From: Takakia lepidozioides
Lineage: Eukaryota; Streptophyta; Takakiopsida; Takakiales; Takakiaceae
Assembly: GCA_030704615.1 (NCBI GenBank)
Contig: CM060734.1
Location: forward strand, 14,074,001-14,138,000
Length of the DNA stretch: 64,000 nucleotides
Direction of reading: 5' to 3'
Part shown: positions 35,841 through 47,420 of the stretch, piece by piece
Numbering within the stretch: the first letter of the stretch is position 1
Layout of the letters: each line of letters starts with the position of its first letter
Translations under genes and position numbers: made by a program
Notes under the pieces: model-generated
Seen by the model: only the letters and a program-made list of their open reading frames with translations
Databases searched by the model: none
Told to the model about the DNA's origin: nothing

Positions 35841-36350
35841 AGGGGGCGATTGTGATGGACTAGTGGCTGCACTAGTGGTGGCTAGTGGCAGCCTAATGAT
35901 GGACTAGTGGCTGCACTAGTGGTGGCTAGTGGCAGACTAGTGGTGGACTAGTGGCTGTACTAGTAGTGGCTAGTGGTTGTCTAGTGGTAGCCTAGTGGTG
36001 GACTAGTGATAACTAGTGTTTGGTGTGCACATGTGTTGTGTGGTTTTGGACAGCAATGTAGTTGTGTAGCGATATGTATGCGCACGACAGCTGTCAAGTT
36101 ATTTTACCACTAGTGTGAAATTAGCTAGGAAATAGCTAGCTTTTATATATTGACATTTGGAATTGACCCGAGTGTCAATCCAGGGGCCAATATATGTTTG
36201 GGCACCTGACGTTGTTATCTTCACGACAGATCGCGGTGGGCTCATCTTTATCGAGTTGAGCCTCACCGCGTCTAGCTATGGCGCCGTAGTGTGGATTCCC
36301 CATGGCGTGGGGTGCACTTGGCTCGACTTAATATATGAGTGATGTTTTCA
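35841..36350 (+). repeat. Probable LTR with polypurine tract (copia-like)
   Basis: AGGGGGCGAT (35841-35850) looks like a polypurine tract and is followed directly by TGTGATGGACTAGTGG. A ~500-bp segment runs to TTTTCA at 36350, giving TG..CA ends. Its first half is made of CTAGTGG-type heptamer repeats. No coding domain of the parent element is seen upstream, so the class is uncertain. Confidence 0.55.
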
Positions 36351-36353
36351 TAT

Positions 36354-36517
36354 TGTGATGGACTAGTGGCTGCACTAGTGGTGGCTAGTGGTTGTCTAGT
36401 GGTAGCCTAGTGGTGCACTAGTGGTGGACTAGTAATAAACTAGTGTTTGGTGTGCACATGTGTTGTGTGGTTTTGGACAGCGATGTAGTTGTGTAGCGAT
36501 ATGTATGCGCACGACAG
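36354..36517 (+). repeat. Second, partial copy of the same LTR
   Basis: Starts again with TGTGATGGACTAGTGG only three bases after the first copy ends, and matches it to CGCACGACAG (36517 here, 36090 in the first copy), apart from a shorter heptamer tract. It is cut at 36517 where hAT coding sequence begins. Confidence 0.7.
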
Positions 36518-37881
36518 GAAGATTGGGGAAAAGAACAGTGGGTGAAACAACTTGTCAAGCGAGCGAAGACTGTTGTGTCGTTCATCCGCACACACCACAT
36601 CCCTTTGACAATATATAGGAGGCACGAACCCAAATACAGCCTCCGCAATCCAGGCGAAACTCGTTTTGCCACTAACTTCTTAATGGTGGATCGGTTGGTG
36701 ACGGTGAAGAACAGTCTGGAGCACACCATCATCAATCCTCAGTGGGATGCATACACACGGACATTGCGGGACTCCAGAAAAGCCAAGTCATTGGGCAAAA
36801 GTCGAAAAGTTTGAAATAGCATTCGCAACGATGATTTCTAGAAGAAATGTGAAAACTTTGTTTATATGGTAGAGCCGGTGTTAATCGTCTTGCGGGAGTT
36901 TGATGGAAAGCAACCAGTAATGGGCAAGGCATGGTTACTAATGCAAAATCTCGAGAAGCACGTCCAGTCCTTGAGGCATTATCCCTTCTCCTTGGAACCT
37001 GAACTTGCGGACAGTGCTGAGGATGCATTTTACGACCGTCGTTCGATGGTTCGAACGGACTTGCATTATGCGGGGGCTTTGCTCAATCCATTCTGCTCGA
37101 CAATACCATGCTCCGAGACGACGCTGATGCCAAGGCCGGCCTCGTGCGAGTGCTCATGCGACTGGCTCCGCCGAACCATGCAAAGAGAGCTATATCCGAG
37201 TACCAATGCTTCTCAGATCGCCGCGACCCTTTTGAGGACATGCCGGATCCAAAAGAGCTCGATATGTTGCCACATGAATGGTGGGATCTGATTGGAGCTG
37301 GAGCAAAAATATTGGCTCCCATTGCGAAGCGTATTCTTGCTCAAGTGTGCTCTGCCTCATCTTGCGAACGCAATTGGAGCAATTACTCATTTGTTCACAA
37401 CAAGATTCGCAACAGGTTGAATCCCGCGAGGGCTGACAAATTGGTGTATGTGTATACCAATTGCTGACTGCTACGTGAGAGGGCAGCGGATGATGTTGCA
37501 GCATGGTATGAGAGGAATTTGCAATCCGAAGACTCTGCTTCTAAGGCTGATTCAATGAGTGACGATACTGAGCCTAAGAGAGAATCATCTCAGAGGGAAT
37601 CATCTGCCTCCGATAGTGAAGATAGATCCGATGATGCTCCCGAAAATGCGTATGACCTGTTTACATTCACAGAGGAGGATGCTTATATCCAGCCGACCTT
37701 TGATGACCTTCTTGGAGAAGTGTGTATCACAGATGAAGGTGAAGCTACAATTGTGTCATCCCCAGAACATGGTCCTCAAAATGAAGTTGGGGTCGACCCT
37801 CGCCCGCCACACGTGCCGGCAGAGCAAACGGATTGTCTGCCCATTTCTTTAGGGCAGGGGACTTCTTCTCTTTCCCCATAA
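36518..37881 (+). pseudogene. hAT transposase, 5'-truncated
   Basis: Coding similarity starts right at the LTR junction (EDWGKEQWVKQLVKRAKTVV) with the region typical of plant hAT/DUF659 proteins: NPGETRFATNFLMVDRL and MVEPVLIVLREFDGKQPVMG. The dimerization region near the end is CSASSCERNWSNYSFVHNKI followed by RLNPARADKLVYVYTN. A tail rich in Asp, Glu and Ser ends at 37881. Two stops (near 36812 and 36839, the second probably a Trp codon lost) and frame changes near 37090 and 37467 inactivate it. The BED finger and first catalytic Asp are missing. No own terminal inverted repeats were seen. Confidence 0.85.
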
Positions 37882-38051
37882 GCTGACACCTGTCATGCAA
37901 ACCCACAAGTTGGCCTCATTAGGAAACAACCTCTACATTCCAGATCAAAAACAAAAAAAACCAAGCATGTCGGGGGCTGAGAGCAACAAGTGCTTGGGGT
38001 CTCGAGAGGGGGCAACAAAGAGAAAAGAAAAAGGTGGGGGGGGGGGGGGGA

Positions 38052-38112
38052 GGGGGTGACTGAGCAGCAGCAGCAGCTGTTGAGCACCACGGGCTCAGTC
38101 ACTCCCCCCCCC
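38052..38112. repeat. Inverted repeat with G/C tracts
   Basis: GGGGGTGACTGAGC and GCTCAGTCACTCCCCC flank a ~28-bp loop with CAG repeats. One base bulges. The preceding run of G residues could also form a quadruplex. Confidence 0.7.
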
Positions 38113-39718
38113 ACCCCCATTTTTTATTTTTTTTCCTGATCTCTCCCTCTCACTCCCTCTCTCTGTCCCTCTTTGTCCCTCTCTCTCCCTCTGGAAACTG
38201 GGTTTATGGAATTGTTGTCCCAACTTCCATCTTTGAACAAATTGGGTTGCAGGGAATTTAGTTGTTTTTCGTCCAAATACATTTTCTTTTTTTCCCTAGT
38301 GAAACATTTCTTGGCCGCTTATACAACAAGGTATAATCAGCTGCCCTATTTTGCACATCAAGTCACTTATTGACACCATGTTTTTTGCCCCATGATCTGT
38401 TTTAGATCTGGGGCTGGTGTGTAATTCCAATGACAGGGTAGAGTAATATTCCCACCTCTTATTCCATGTCCCAAGACCAAGTTCTATGTCTGGGGTAGGG
38501 AAATCATTACCATAAGAGGCTGTAATCAGATTTACATGCCATGCAATCATCCATAGGAAACACAAAGAATCTGAATTGCTCATCCCATCAGGCTTGCAGG
38601 TTACTTTGGTATTATTTATCCTAAAGCAACTTGAATACAATGCCTGAATCATTCTCTTCACATCTACCAATGTCTTACCATTTTGGAAAATAGGTAAACA
38701 TTCAAGGGCATATAATTACCAAGGACCAGATTTGGCCACAAAAGATCCATCCATATCAGTTTGGCATGGTATCAAGTGTCCTAAAGTAACCAGCTTCTAA
38801 AAGAGGCTAAGTTTCCAATGCTTGTACATTCAAGAACACTGTCTGGTCATGAAAACAGGTCTGCCCTACATTGTAGCATGTTACCAGATCTCTTTAAAGC
38901 CATCAGCTTGTCATATCATTGCTCCATTGTCACATCAGTATGCCATAGGGAACAAGAGATAGTCCCCCTAATGATTGATTGTCCACCATACTAGGTTAAA
39001 CATAGGAGCCATCGAGATCAAAGGAAAGAGGAAGAAAGGATTGTTCTCCCCCAAAGATACAGATGGCGTCGCTTCTTCAACTCGATTCCAATCAACTTCA
39101 AGCTTTAAAATCCATGTTAAGTGAGGACCCTCACCTGGTCCCATCACACGCAATCAGAAACAGTTAAGTTAAGAGACGATGTGGAAAACCAGGTGAATCG
39201 CAGGTCTCACGCTTGTTATCGCTGCACAACATGCAATACAAAGCAGGGGCAGAAAGGAAACAGAGCATATGCAAGCCAACACCTTGATGGCTTGTGGAAG
39301 AGAGGCCTGCGCCACAGCTCTCAAACCAGCAAACAAGAATGCACAACAAAATGTACAAAGCATGCACAAAGAAAGTGAATCGCCCAGACTTAAAGAGTTC
39401 AGACACTTCCCTGAGGCCTTAAGATCGCCGCTTGTATCTTAATGATCGATGAAGGTCACAGCAAGCAACCACAACACAGGTAGATCGCTCGCCGAGCATT
39501 AGAGACAACCGCCACAGGGAAATTGCAGGTACTGCCGCCATTGCGCACCCCAAGAGGGGAAGAAGGTATTGAATCTTGCCAGAACACCTAAATGCCTTAA
39601 TGGCGCAGCTCCATGGCATTCAAGGGCGCCTGAATCGAGCTCCATGCGCCCCCCCATCTCTCAGCTCCAGCCATCCCTTGAGCACGATCGTCGTGCAGAG
39701 GGTTAGGGCAGGGAAGAG

Positions 39719-39895
39719 ATGAAGCGCGATTTCCCGCGATTTCATCCTCGTGATTTCCCACGATTTCATCCATTCGGGATGAACTCTACCGCGCACGATG
39801 AAATCTATCGTGATTTCATCCGCGTTGGATGAAATTGTCTCTCGATTTTTCATCTGTGTCATCCTCTGAGGATGACGTCCATTTATGGATGAAAA
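39719..39895. repeat. Cluster of GATTTCATCC / GGATGAAA motifs
   Basis: At least six direct or inverted copies of a GATTTCATCC-like decamer in 180 bp (GCGATTTC, CACGATTTCATCC, GTGATTTCATCC, GGATGAAATT). Similar pieces occur at 35225-35255. Possibly a subterminal repeat of an unrecognised DNA transposon. Confidence 0.4.
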
Positions 39896-40128
39896 AAATT
39901 AAATAATATGATGGCTCCATTAGGATCCTGACCTTATACCAAAAATCCGGGTAATGTAAATAACCGGAATTAACCAAATTCCAATAAGGTTAATTAGGGG
40001 TTAGGTAACATACCACTGGTCTTAAACTATCAAGTTTTAAAAGAACCAGCCAAATCCATGGAGGGAGGGAGAGAGAGGGAACCCACCAACCATCCCCTGG
40101 TATGGCAGCTCCTTATGGAGTGAGTGTG

Positions 40129-40161
40129 GTATGCACTCACCCCGTAAGGGAGTGCATACCA
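40129..40161. repeat. Short hairpin
   Basis: GGTATGCACTC and GAGTGCATACC, 11-bp perfect arms around an ~11-base loop. No purpose is assigned. Confidence 0.6.
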
Positions 40162-40299
40162 GACCCCATCACATAAATGACCTCCCTCTTCTTTGTAGCT
40201 TTTACTTCTGGTTACAAAGGAACCATAGAAATAAAACATGCCTACAATCTCAACTCTCCGAGGTCAAAAAACAAAACAAGCCGTGACAAGCAAAGGTAC

Positions 40300-42755
40300 A
40301 TCAACAAAAGCTGATGCGTAGCCTGTTGGCACTTTCAAGTTCTGCACAATCTCCAGAAAGACTTGTAACTCCGCCTCAGTGAGGACATAAGGGGCAGGAG
40401 GCATACTTAACGTATCTGCTATGTCAGGATCACGTTGTAGCCACAATTCCGGGCGCATCCCAAGTAGCTCCAAATCACGGCGAACTTTCAATGTGTCTTT
40501 CTCACCAAAGATAGTTTTAATAATATTTCCAGCCAAGTTCTTCTCGCAATGCATTGCGTCAAACGTGTGGCGGATGAGGAGACCCTACAAAATGAACACA
40601 TAAGCAATTGAGCATTTACTCATCACAATTTAAACAGAAAACGCAAAAATGTACACAACCAATTTAAAGGCCATGAAGGAATTACCTCCCAATAAGGTAA
40701 GACATATAAAATTGACAATCGCTTAACTCCATGAGTTTTTGCTGGGTCTGTCCTGCTATCTGGCGTCCATCCGTTTTCCACCCATGCAGTGCGAGATGTT
40801 GCAAGGTCCTTGATTTGTGTTCCAGTTTGCGTTTTTGGAGGAGTTCCATGCTCAGTAGCGCCATTGAACATTCTTGACCTTCTATATGGATGATTGCAGG
40901 CCAAAAATCTTCGGTGGCCTAGGAAAACAATTTTTCCACATGTGTGTAACTGCTGTGAAGTCACCCCGGGTCCACAAGCTGGACAACCAGCATAACCTTT
41001 CGTCACTTGACCTGAGAGCAAGCCATATGCAGGGTAGTCATGGATTGACCACATCAACACTGCCCTTAGTGTGAATTCGCGTTGACCACGAGGACGGGAA
41101 ACATCATGAGTTGCAATCCCTCTCCATAGTTCCAATAGCTCTTCCACTAGGGGCATCAGGTAAACATCTACGTTGTCCGAGGTAACAGACTCCTTACCAG
41201 GAATCAGTAGCGCTAACATGACAAAGAACTTTTTGGTCATTAACCACGGAGGCAGATTGTAATTGACCAAGAGAACGGGCCATGTGCTCCAACTTGTGGA
41301 TTGAGCTCCGTAGGGATTTACACCGTCTAAGGCCAATCCAAATCGCAGAGATTGTGGCTCTGCAGCAAAATCCGCAAATGTGGTGTCAATGTGTCTCCAT
41401 GCTTTGCTATCAGCTGGATGTCGAACCAACCCATCCTGGCTCTTATGTCTGTCGTGCCATGTCATGAGGTTAGCGATCGATTTACATCGGTACATACGTT
41501 TCAACCTTGGAATGACAGGGAAGTGTCGCAATACTTTCTTGGGCACACTTCCACGACCTGGAATGTAACGGGAACTGCGGCACACTGGGCAAATGTCTAC
41601 ATTCTCATACTCCCCATGGAAGAGTACACAACCATGCTCACAGGCATGAATCATCGTGTACTGCAATCCCATCTTGGCAATCATGGTTTTTGCTTCATAG
41701 TGAGTTTTCGGCAATGAATTCTCTCTAGGCAAAAAACTCTTACGCAACAATCCCAGAAGCTCATCCACAAATGCATTGGTGCACTTGTGGGTAGTGCATG
41801 CGTTCAGCAACGTCAAAGTTGCTTGCAGCCGGCTGATGGAGCACCCTTCAAAAAGTGGACATTGCGACGCTCGGAAGAGTTTATCATACTCGGGATCAAC
41901 GTGCAGGTGAGCATTCTCATCAATTCATTGTCTCCGGAATCGTCGAGATCATCGTCATGATCGGCAAATGTGTGATCGGTTCCACCATGAATGGGGTCCT
42001 CTCTGTTTGCATCTGCAAAGAGAAACGCTTCCTGCAATGCACGCTGCATTTCTACCTCCAATCCACCACTCTCATCTGCGTTCTCTGTGACATTAGGCAT
42101 CCGCTGTGCCGCAGGGCCTTCATCTTCATCATCTGAATATTCACATCCCTGCATCCCAATAGTCATCTTGTGAGTGGACCAACAACGATGTGACACTTGT
42201 TCATATTATGACATAGGAGGCACGGTGACGTTGCAGTGATGCAGTCATATTTACGTATGTATCTTATGAATATACACCCAATCAAAACACGACATTTGTA
42301 ACCATTGAAGTCATAGTTGCAGTCACTTACTTAGTCATATATGACTACATGACTACACATGACCAATGAAAACACGACATGTGCATTAATTAAAGTGATA
42401 ACGGAAGTGGCGTAGTCATACTCACGTCTGTATCTTATGACTTCTTGACTACAATCACCCGACGAAATGTCGACATGTGGAGAAGAGGATCGTTGCATTC
42501 AAAATTCAAACTAAAGTGCTGAAGGGAAAGTGGCGATCTTACCGGAAGAGAACAGCGTTGGAGAAGAGGATCCCTCCCGTGTATCATGTAATGATTCCTC
42601 ATTGTTTCCAACAAGAGTACTTTTCCTCCATGACACTCATCGCAGTTGCATAGCATTTTTGTATGCCCGTTCCTTGTGGCATAAGCTTCTTCCATTCGCC
42701 ATAGATGGTCATCTATTCTACGCCTACGCATCCGTTCGCCACCTGCACTGTACAT
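40300..42755 (-). CDS. CACTA (En/Spm) tnp2-type transposase, 3' end missing
   Basis: Exons: 42755-42543 (ATG, MYSAGGERMRRRRIDDHLW, with CNCDECHGGKVLLLETMRNH matching the tnp2 N-terminal zinc motif), about 42151-40686, and 40585 to about 40300. Introns have GT/AG borders. The second exon is acidic at first, then gives SQCPLFEGCSISRLQATLTL, CEHGCVLFHGEYENVDICPV, CRSSRYIPG, KVLRHFPVIPRLKRMY, VRHPADSKAWRHID, LRFGLALDGVNPYG and CPACGPGVTS, the standard order of the transposase_21 family. The last exon has FDAMHCEKNLAGNI. The remaining C-terminal part is absent after PTGYASAF. One frame slip lies near 41885. It would bind and cut CACTA ends. Confidence 0.9.
42220..42430. repeat. ATGACTACAT-type repeats in the CACTA first intron
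   Basis: Repeated GTCATATATGACTACATGAC and related pieces. The same motif family forms the cluster at 50830-51470, which ties the two regions to one CACTA family. Confidence 0.6.
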
Positions 42756-42880
42756 GCTTTGAACGTCACCCCTTCCCTCTTTGCATGCTACGCACAGTGC
42801 ATTGTCTCTAGTTTTGCACCAGTTGCCAATGTGCTATTTCTATATCTATAGTATACTATAAGTATCGTTTCTGAGTGTCC

Positions 42881-42988
42881 ATGGTGAAGCGGAAGGTCTT
42901 CGAAGTGACAGTCCCTCTCACTGAGTACGAGAAGTTCCGAGAGCGCCGGATTGCTGCCATAAAGGAGGTGGAAGCAACGTTCAAGTAG
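42881..42988 (+). CDS. Small ORF, 35 codons, unknown
   Basis: ATG 42881 to TAG 42986-42988, beginning MVKRKVFEVTVPL and then rich in Lys, Arg and Glu (EKFRERRIAAIKEVEATFK). The composition looks protein-like and it lies head-to-head with the CACTA gene. It could be the first exon of a gene continuing at 43320. No family is recognised. Confidence 0.3.
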   Translation: MVKRKVFEVTVPLTEYEKFRERRIAAIKEVEATFK

Positions 42989-43319
42989 TCGATAGATGGG
43001 TGAGTTTAGTTCCTGACTTTGGATACCCACCCACTAAACTTGCGATTTGCCTTATCCTCTAACCTTCCTACAGCGATCATAAGCTTCATAGCACAAATGG
43101 GGGCGAGTAGCTGCGACTTGTACAAACAGAGAGGCAAACAACATGCAGTGAGTGACGATTAGGTTTGAGGAGGGTGTGTCATTAGTCGGGAGATGTCCGC
43201 CGTCATTCGTGGGCAGGCATTACGTCCTGGTAGGGTGCGGCTGTGGTTCAGCGTAGGCTTAAGAGTATTAGGGTATGTATGCTTACATTTGTTTGTGATT
43301 GTTTGAGAGGGAGGTCATG

Positions 43320-43635
43320 GAGGTGTTTGTGCAGGCTTGCGGGAGCAAATCGCCCTCGCAAGCCACGTGCTCCGAAGGAAAAAGGTAGGGATCAAGGTCC
43401 TGCAAGGCAAAGTGCCAGACTGAAGACGATGAAGCTTACGATTCTGCATGAGGGCTCTTCTGAGGACGATGAGGACGATCCACTCCTCCCACGCCAGTGC
43501 GAGGCGAGTGCGTCATCGGCGGATGCCACGGCAAGCCGAGGAGAACATGCCCATGCTCATGTCGCAGGACAAAAATGCCCATCATCTACACTACAAACAC
43601 CTTCTCCGTCTGTGAGTTATAGTTCTTCACAATGA
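43320..43635 (+). CDS. Possible exon, basic then acidic/Ser-rich, unknown
   Basis: The frame contains GANRPRKPRAPKEKGRDQ, a basic nuclear-targeting-like stretch, then HEGSSEDDEDDPLLPRQ and a Ser/Ala-rich tail, ending at 43635. It has the bias of a disordered nuclear protein. Low complexity makes a domain call impossible. It may belong to the transposon gene that follows at 44202. Confidence 0.3.
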
Positions 43636-44201
43636 CCATGATTCTAATTATGTATGTTTTTGGTAAAATCACGAAGAGATAGGATATGTCTGTCAAGATA
43701 GGGAAGTTGGACAATGCAGGGGTCAGCCAAGGCACAATCACAAATGATTTCCACTAGACAAGTTGAAGTGCCAAAGGCATGATGTCAGGCCAATGTAGAC
43801 TTCAGGTGTGTTCAAATTCTTTGCCCCATGAAACCAACGTCCTGGTACTAAGCTACAATGGCTACTTATAGAGATACTTGGGTTACTTATGCACAAAGAA
43901 TATCAGTAAAACTTGGAGGGATACTTCTCATGGACCCATCAGGTTTGTCCATTTGAATTCTTGCTATGGATTTCAGGAACACCCCATACCTAAGAGGGCT
44001 CAAAAATGTACTGGGAGGACATCATTGGGGCCAATCAAATTTGGGAGATTTACTGCCCAAGATCATACTGAGTTTTGGGTAATCTTGTCTTTACAAATGA
44101 TATGTGCTTCCAGTTTGTTTTGCCTAAATTCAAGGATTTGCTGCTTGCTGCCTATATGTATGTGTAATCACCCACATTGTACTGGGGGAATTTCTTTTCA
44201 G

Positions 44202-46425
44202 GGCAAGCACAAGCGCACTGGATCCACGATCCCTGCTGCTAGCAATGGAGATGGCGCCCACAAGAACGCAGGAGGTGGCCCTAACTCTCCCAACGTTGTG
44301 GGTTCTGTGCCACCAGTACCCCCACCTTATTATGGTATGCCTCAGTACCCACAGTCTGGCACTCAGTATGGTCAGGGTCAATATGGTGCTCCTCCATATG
44401 GGCAGTATGGCCAGTATCCTCCTCCACCATATTTGCCACCCCCTAATAGCTATGGGGGTGGCAGGCCACCGGAATATCCTCCTGCTTATGGACAGTATGG
44501 CCAGTATGGTCCTTGGCCTTCTGGCCAACAACCATGGCCACCAGTCCCTACTTGGCAGGATCCTGCTTTGAATTCTCCTGAGCGCACGGAGGTCTCTGAA
44601 GGAGGGGAGGGTGCCGTTTCAAAGAATGATAGAACCAATGCTTTAAGGAGGGCTAATAGCTCAGCCAAAATTGAAGCTGCCAAGGTCAAGGAAGAGAGAA
44701 TAGCTACAGGTCTTCCTCCCACGGTGATTTTGACGAACCTCAAAGGAGCCCCGTATGGTCAGACCCGGAATGTATGGCACGCCTGCCCTTAAAGGACAGG
44801 CTTATCGCAAGCTAGGTTGTTCCCTTGCCATCAACAACCAACCTGATGAAGTTGTATACGAAATCAGAGATCACCTGGCTAAGCTATTTTCATATACGCC
44901 GCACGAGTTAAAAGACTTCCACCTAAAACAAACAATTGGCAGAATAATGAAGAGCCAGCATTATGAAGCACACACTGCGTGGTTGGGTGGTAAGGGGAAA
45001 CCCATTATTGTATCTGACGAGGTATGGAACAAGCTTGTAAGTTACTGGCAGACAGAGGTGTTCCACAAAGTGTCGGGCAACGTGAAGAAGGCAAATGGTG
45101 CAATTCTGAATCCTACCAAGACTGGCCGTGGTGGGAAGGCAATGGTGGAAGCACGCTTGGTAAGTGGCATCATCACGACTCTGTATTTTGTTCCTCATTG
45201 AATTGCTATGTGTATATAGTCAGCCCTCACATTGCTTACTGACTTGTGGCATGGGTTTGTTTGTGGCATGGATTAATTTGTAGGAAACACTATCAGGGTG
45301 CCCTCCTACATTATATGAAATTCAAGAGGGTTTAGTGTCACGGTTCAGCTGGGAGTGACAGGCGGGTAAGTGTGTTTTCCACATTTGCTAGAGTGGTTGC
45401 TGCATCATGGGTTGCTAGGGTTTTTTTCACGGCTTTTGGCCTGGGTTTTCTTTCCAATGGTTGTTCATGCTAGGTTTTTTGGGTTTGATTCATACTTGGG
45501 CAAGTTTTCATGGATTGGCAGGAGGGAAGTCTCACATATTCTACAGTAGTTGGCAGGATGGATGGCTTGGACAAACTGGTGGAATCACAAGGACGTGACA
45601 TGGCAGAATTAAAATTACAGATGCAGAGTATGATTGAGTACCAGAAAGCCATTGTGACCAGATTGGGGATTAATCTACTAGGCACAGGACCAGTGACATC
45701 TACGATGGATACGTCTGGTGTGACAGTATCAAAATGTTTGGAATCCCAATTTCAGACGGTAACTGGTGCTCACTCTAAGCCCTTATGTCTTCCTGTCACT
45801 GATGATCTTTTGAATTTGACCGAGCAGCAGCAGGATACAGGGAAGGCCAGCTGTGAGGTACACGTGGAAATTCAGTCCTTGCCACGTACAAAGGCAGTAG
45901 CAGTCCAGGGGGCAATTGTAACAGAGCGGCCGGGCACACCGGATTCTGGTATGCAGGTATGTGGGAGTTTAGATGGGGAGGAAGATGCAGACGGGGACAA
46001 AACAAACAAGCAGGTTGCTTTAATTTTTCCTGCTCACATGTTGAAGCCCAATGTCAGTTTACTTCCTGGACCAACGAGGAAGCATTTACTAATTCTGGAC
46101 TTAAATGGTCTGTTATGTGAATCTTTTCATTCTGCTAATGGGTCTGCATCCCTTCCCAATTTTGTGGGGAAGATGTGTGGCAAGAAGATGGTAGTTTTGA
46201 GACCACGCTGTTATGACTTTTTGCAAAAGTGTTTTGAACACTTTGAGGTGGCGGTGTGGTCTTGTTGCCAAGCTCGCAACTTCTTCCCAATGGTGGACTA
46301 TATTTTTGCAGCCCAGACTAACCTGGTTTTCCAGTGGGATGCCCTTCACTGTGAGGAGGATCCAGTCCTCCCATGCCGTAAGGGGTCTGATTCAAAGCCA
46401 TTATATTTCAAGAACTTGTCTACAG
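44202..46425 (+). CDS. CACTA accessory protein (Transposase_24-like) running into an FCP1-like domain
   Basis: Exons 44202-45159, 45284-45365 and 45522-46425 have plausible GT/AG sites (acceptors TTCTTTTCAG, AATTTGTAG, GATTGGCAG). Exon 1 is Pro/Gly/Tyr-rich (repeated YGQYGQY), then has the plant transposon accessory domain: LFSYTPHELKDFHLKQTIGR, VSDEVWNKLVSYWQTEVFHK and NPTKTGRGGKAMVEARL. One frame slip lies near 44760. Exon 3 starts with a predicted coiled coil (MDGLDKLVESQGRDMAELKL) and continues in frame into the N-terminal half of an FCP1/NLI phosphatase domain. TGA at 45354 in exon 2 would stop translation, so either exon 2 is used in another way or the gene is decayed. The gene is cut at 46425 by retroelement sequence. 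Confidence 0.6.
46070..46425 (+). CDS. FCP1/NLI-type (HAD) phosphatase-like domain, N-terminal half
   Basis: KHLLILDLNGLLCE is the HAD motif I, with the second Asp of DxD replaced by Asn, a form also seen in a plant subgroup of FCP1-like proteins. Then VVLRPRCYDFLQKCFEHFEV, AVWSCCQARNFFPMVDYIF, VFQWDALHC and KPLYFKNLSTVW follow the expected order. The domain stops at LSTVW. The next segment expected, with the VDD motif, is absent here but is found on the opposite strand at 52749-53002. Dephosphorylation of RNA polymerase II-type substrates is the family role; activity here is doubtful. Confidence 0.82.
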
Positions 46426-46680
46426 TGTGGGCAGACTGGCCAGAATGGAGTGATAACCATTGCAGATGGCACAGCCTATGAGCCTCTTGGGTTGGTCATT
46501 TTACCTATCCGCATTAGTGGCAAGACGATCACTCTCACGTGCATCGTTACCCTGGGCGAACAATTTCTCCTTGGCTTAGACTGGATGAAGGCGGCTGAAT
46601 CCAGCATTGATCTTTTTGACAGCACCATGTGTCTTCACAATGGCAAAGGCCACCCTTATAAGGTAAGCCTTTCCCCTGTT
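46426..46680 (+). pseudogene. Retropepsin C-terminal remnant
   Basis: TIADGTAYEPLGLVILPIRI and FLLGLDWMKAAESSIDLFDS fit the second half of a gypsy-type aspartic protease (the LGxDW strand). The catalytic Asp-Thr/Ser-Gly segment is not present, because the sequence begins after it at the FCP1 junction. Upstream frames give no substitute. Confidence 0.65.
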
Positions 46681-46861
46681 TCTCTTGCTGTGGGCACCTC
46701 CATGGCCAATTTTGCTAAATTGCAGCTACAGGCTGCTAGCATGCGAAAACAGGCGGGTTTGCATTATAACTGGGCAGCTTTAGTCAATATGAAGCTGCTG
46801 ATGGGTGTCTTCATCAATGGCAATTTCCCTCACCAGGTCAGAAGAGTGGACCCCCTCTGTC

Positions 46862-47207
46862 TGTTCTCAAGAACACATTGTTGCGTCGCTCCCCTATTGA
46901 CTTTGTTCTGCCTGCCTTCTCTCAGCGTATAGTGCCCTCAGGATTAGCATTTGTATGCCCTAAGGGCCACTTTCTGGAAGTGGAAGGCTGGAAAAAGTTA
47001 GCCGTGCAAAAACACTGCCTCGTGGCAGCAGGTGTGATTGATCGTGGCTTTAAAGGTGAAGTGCGGCTTTTGATTGCTAACCCCGAGCGTATACTTGTTC
47101 ATGTGCGGAAGGGGCAGGTGCTGGCAATGCTAATTTGGATCGATTGCGCCATATGTGCTGGAATACAGTTTGTGACATCCTTTTTGGGTCCTATTAGTGT
47201 GCTTTGA
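46862..47207 (+). CDS. dUTPase-like domain in the retroelement
   Basis: SPIDFVLPAFSQRIVPSGLA resembles the first trimeric dUTPase motif (normally ending in pro-Ser/Thr-Gly). GHFLEVEGWKKLAVQKHCLV is the second region, and AAGVIDRGFKGEVRLLIANP is motif III with the catalytic Asp (Tyr replaced by Phe). GQVLAMLI is motif IV, where dUTPases usually have a QL/QLI ending. The Gly-rich fifth motif is not seen. dUTPases remove dUTP before reverse transcription in some retroviruses and LTR elements. Loss of motif V suggests a non-catalytic or truncated copy. Confidence 0.7.
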
Positions 47208-47420
47208 CCCCTCTGGGAATGTTTCAAGGGGACTATGACTTTCCAGATGCTCTTAAACTCATGAATGACACTGATGAAGAAGAGGACTCATCAGATGAAG
47301 ATGAACCTCTTGATGAAGGACCTATTATTGAGGAAGAGCCAGATCCAGAAGAAGAAGATGACAAGGAATACAAAAAAACAAACAATCAAGAATTGGCCAA
47401 TATCAGTATTGGAGCGTATA
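47208..47420 (+). CDS. Acidic linker of the retroelement
   Basis: Asp/Glu-rich stretch (DEEEDSSDEDEPLDEG, EEEPDPEEEDDKEYK) in the frame leading to integrase. Its position right after the dUTPase-like domain marks where RT and RNase H were lost. No domain is recognised. Confidence 0.5.

Larger units (their letters stand above)
37882..40263. other. Intergenic stretch
   Basis: No credible gene in 2.4 kb. It holds a G-tract/C-tract hairpin (38052-38112), a cluster of GATTTCATCC motifs (39719-39895) and a short hairpin (40129-40161). The longest frame (38296-38670, minus) has no recognisable similarity and ordinary composition. Confidence 0.5.

Noticed and set aside
38296-38670. Minus-strand frame of 124 codons
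   Set aside because: No similarity recognised, no splice or start context, ordinary AT-rich intergenic sequence.
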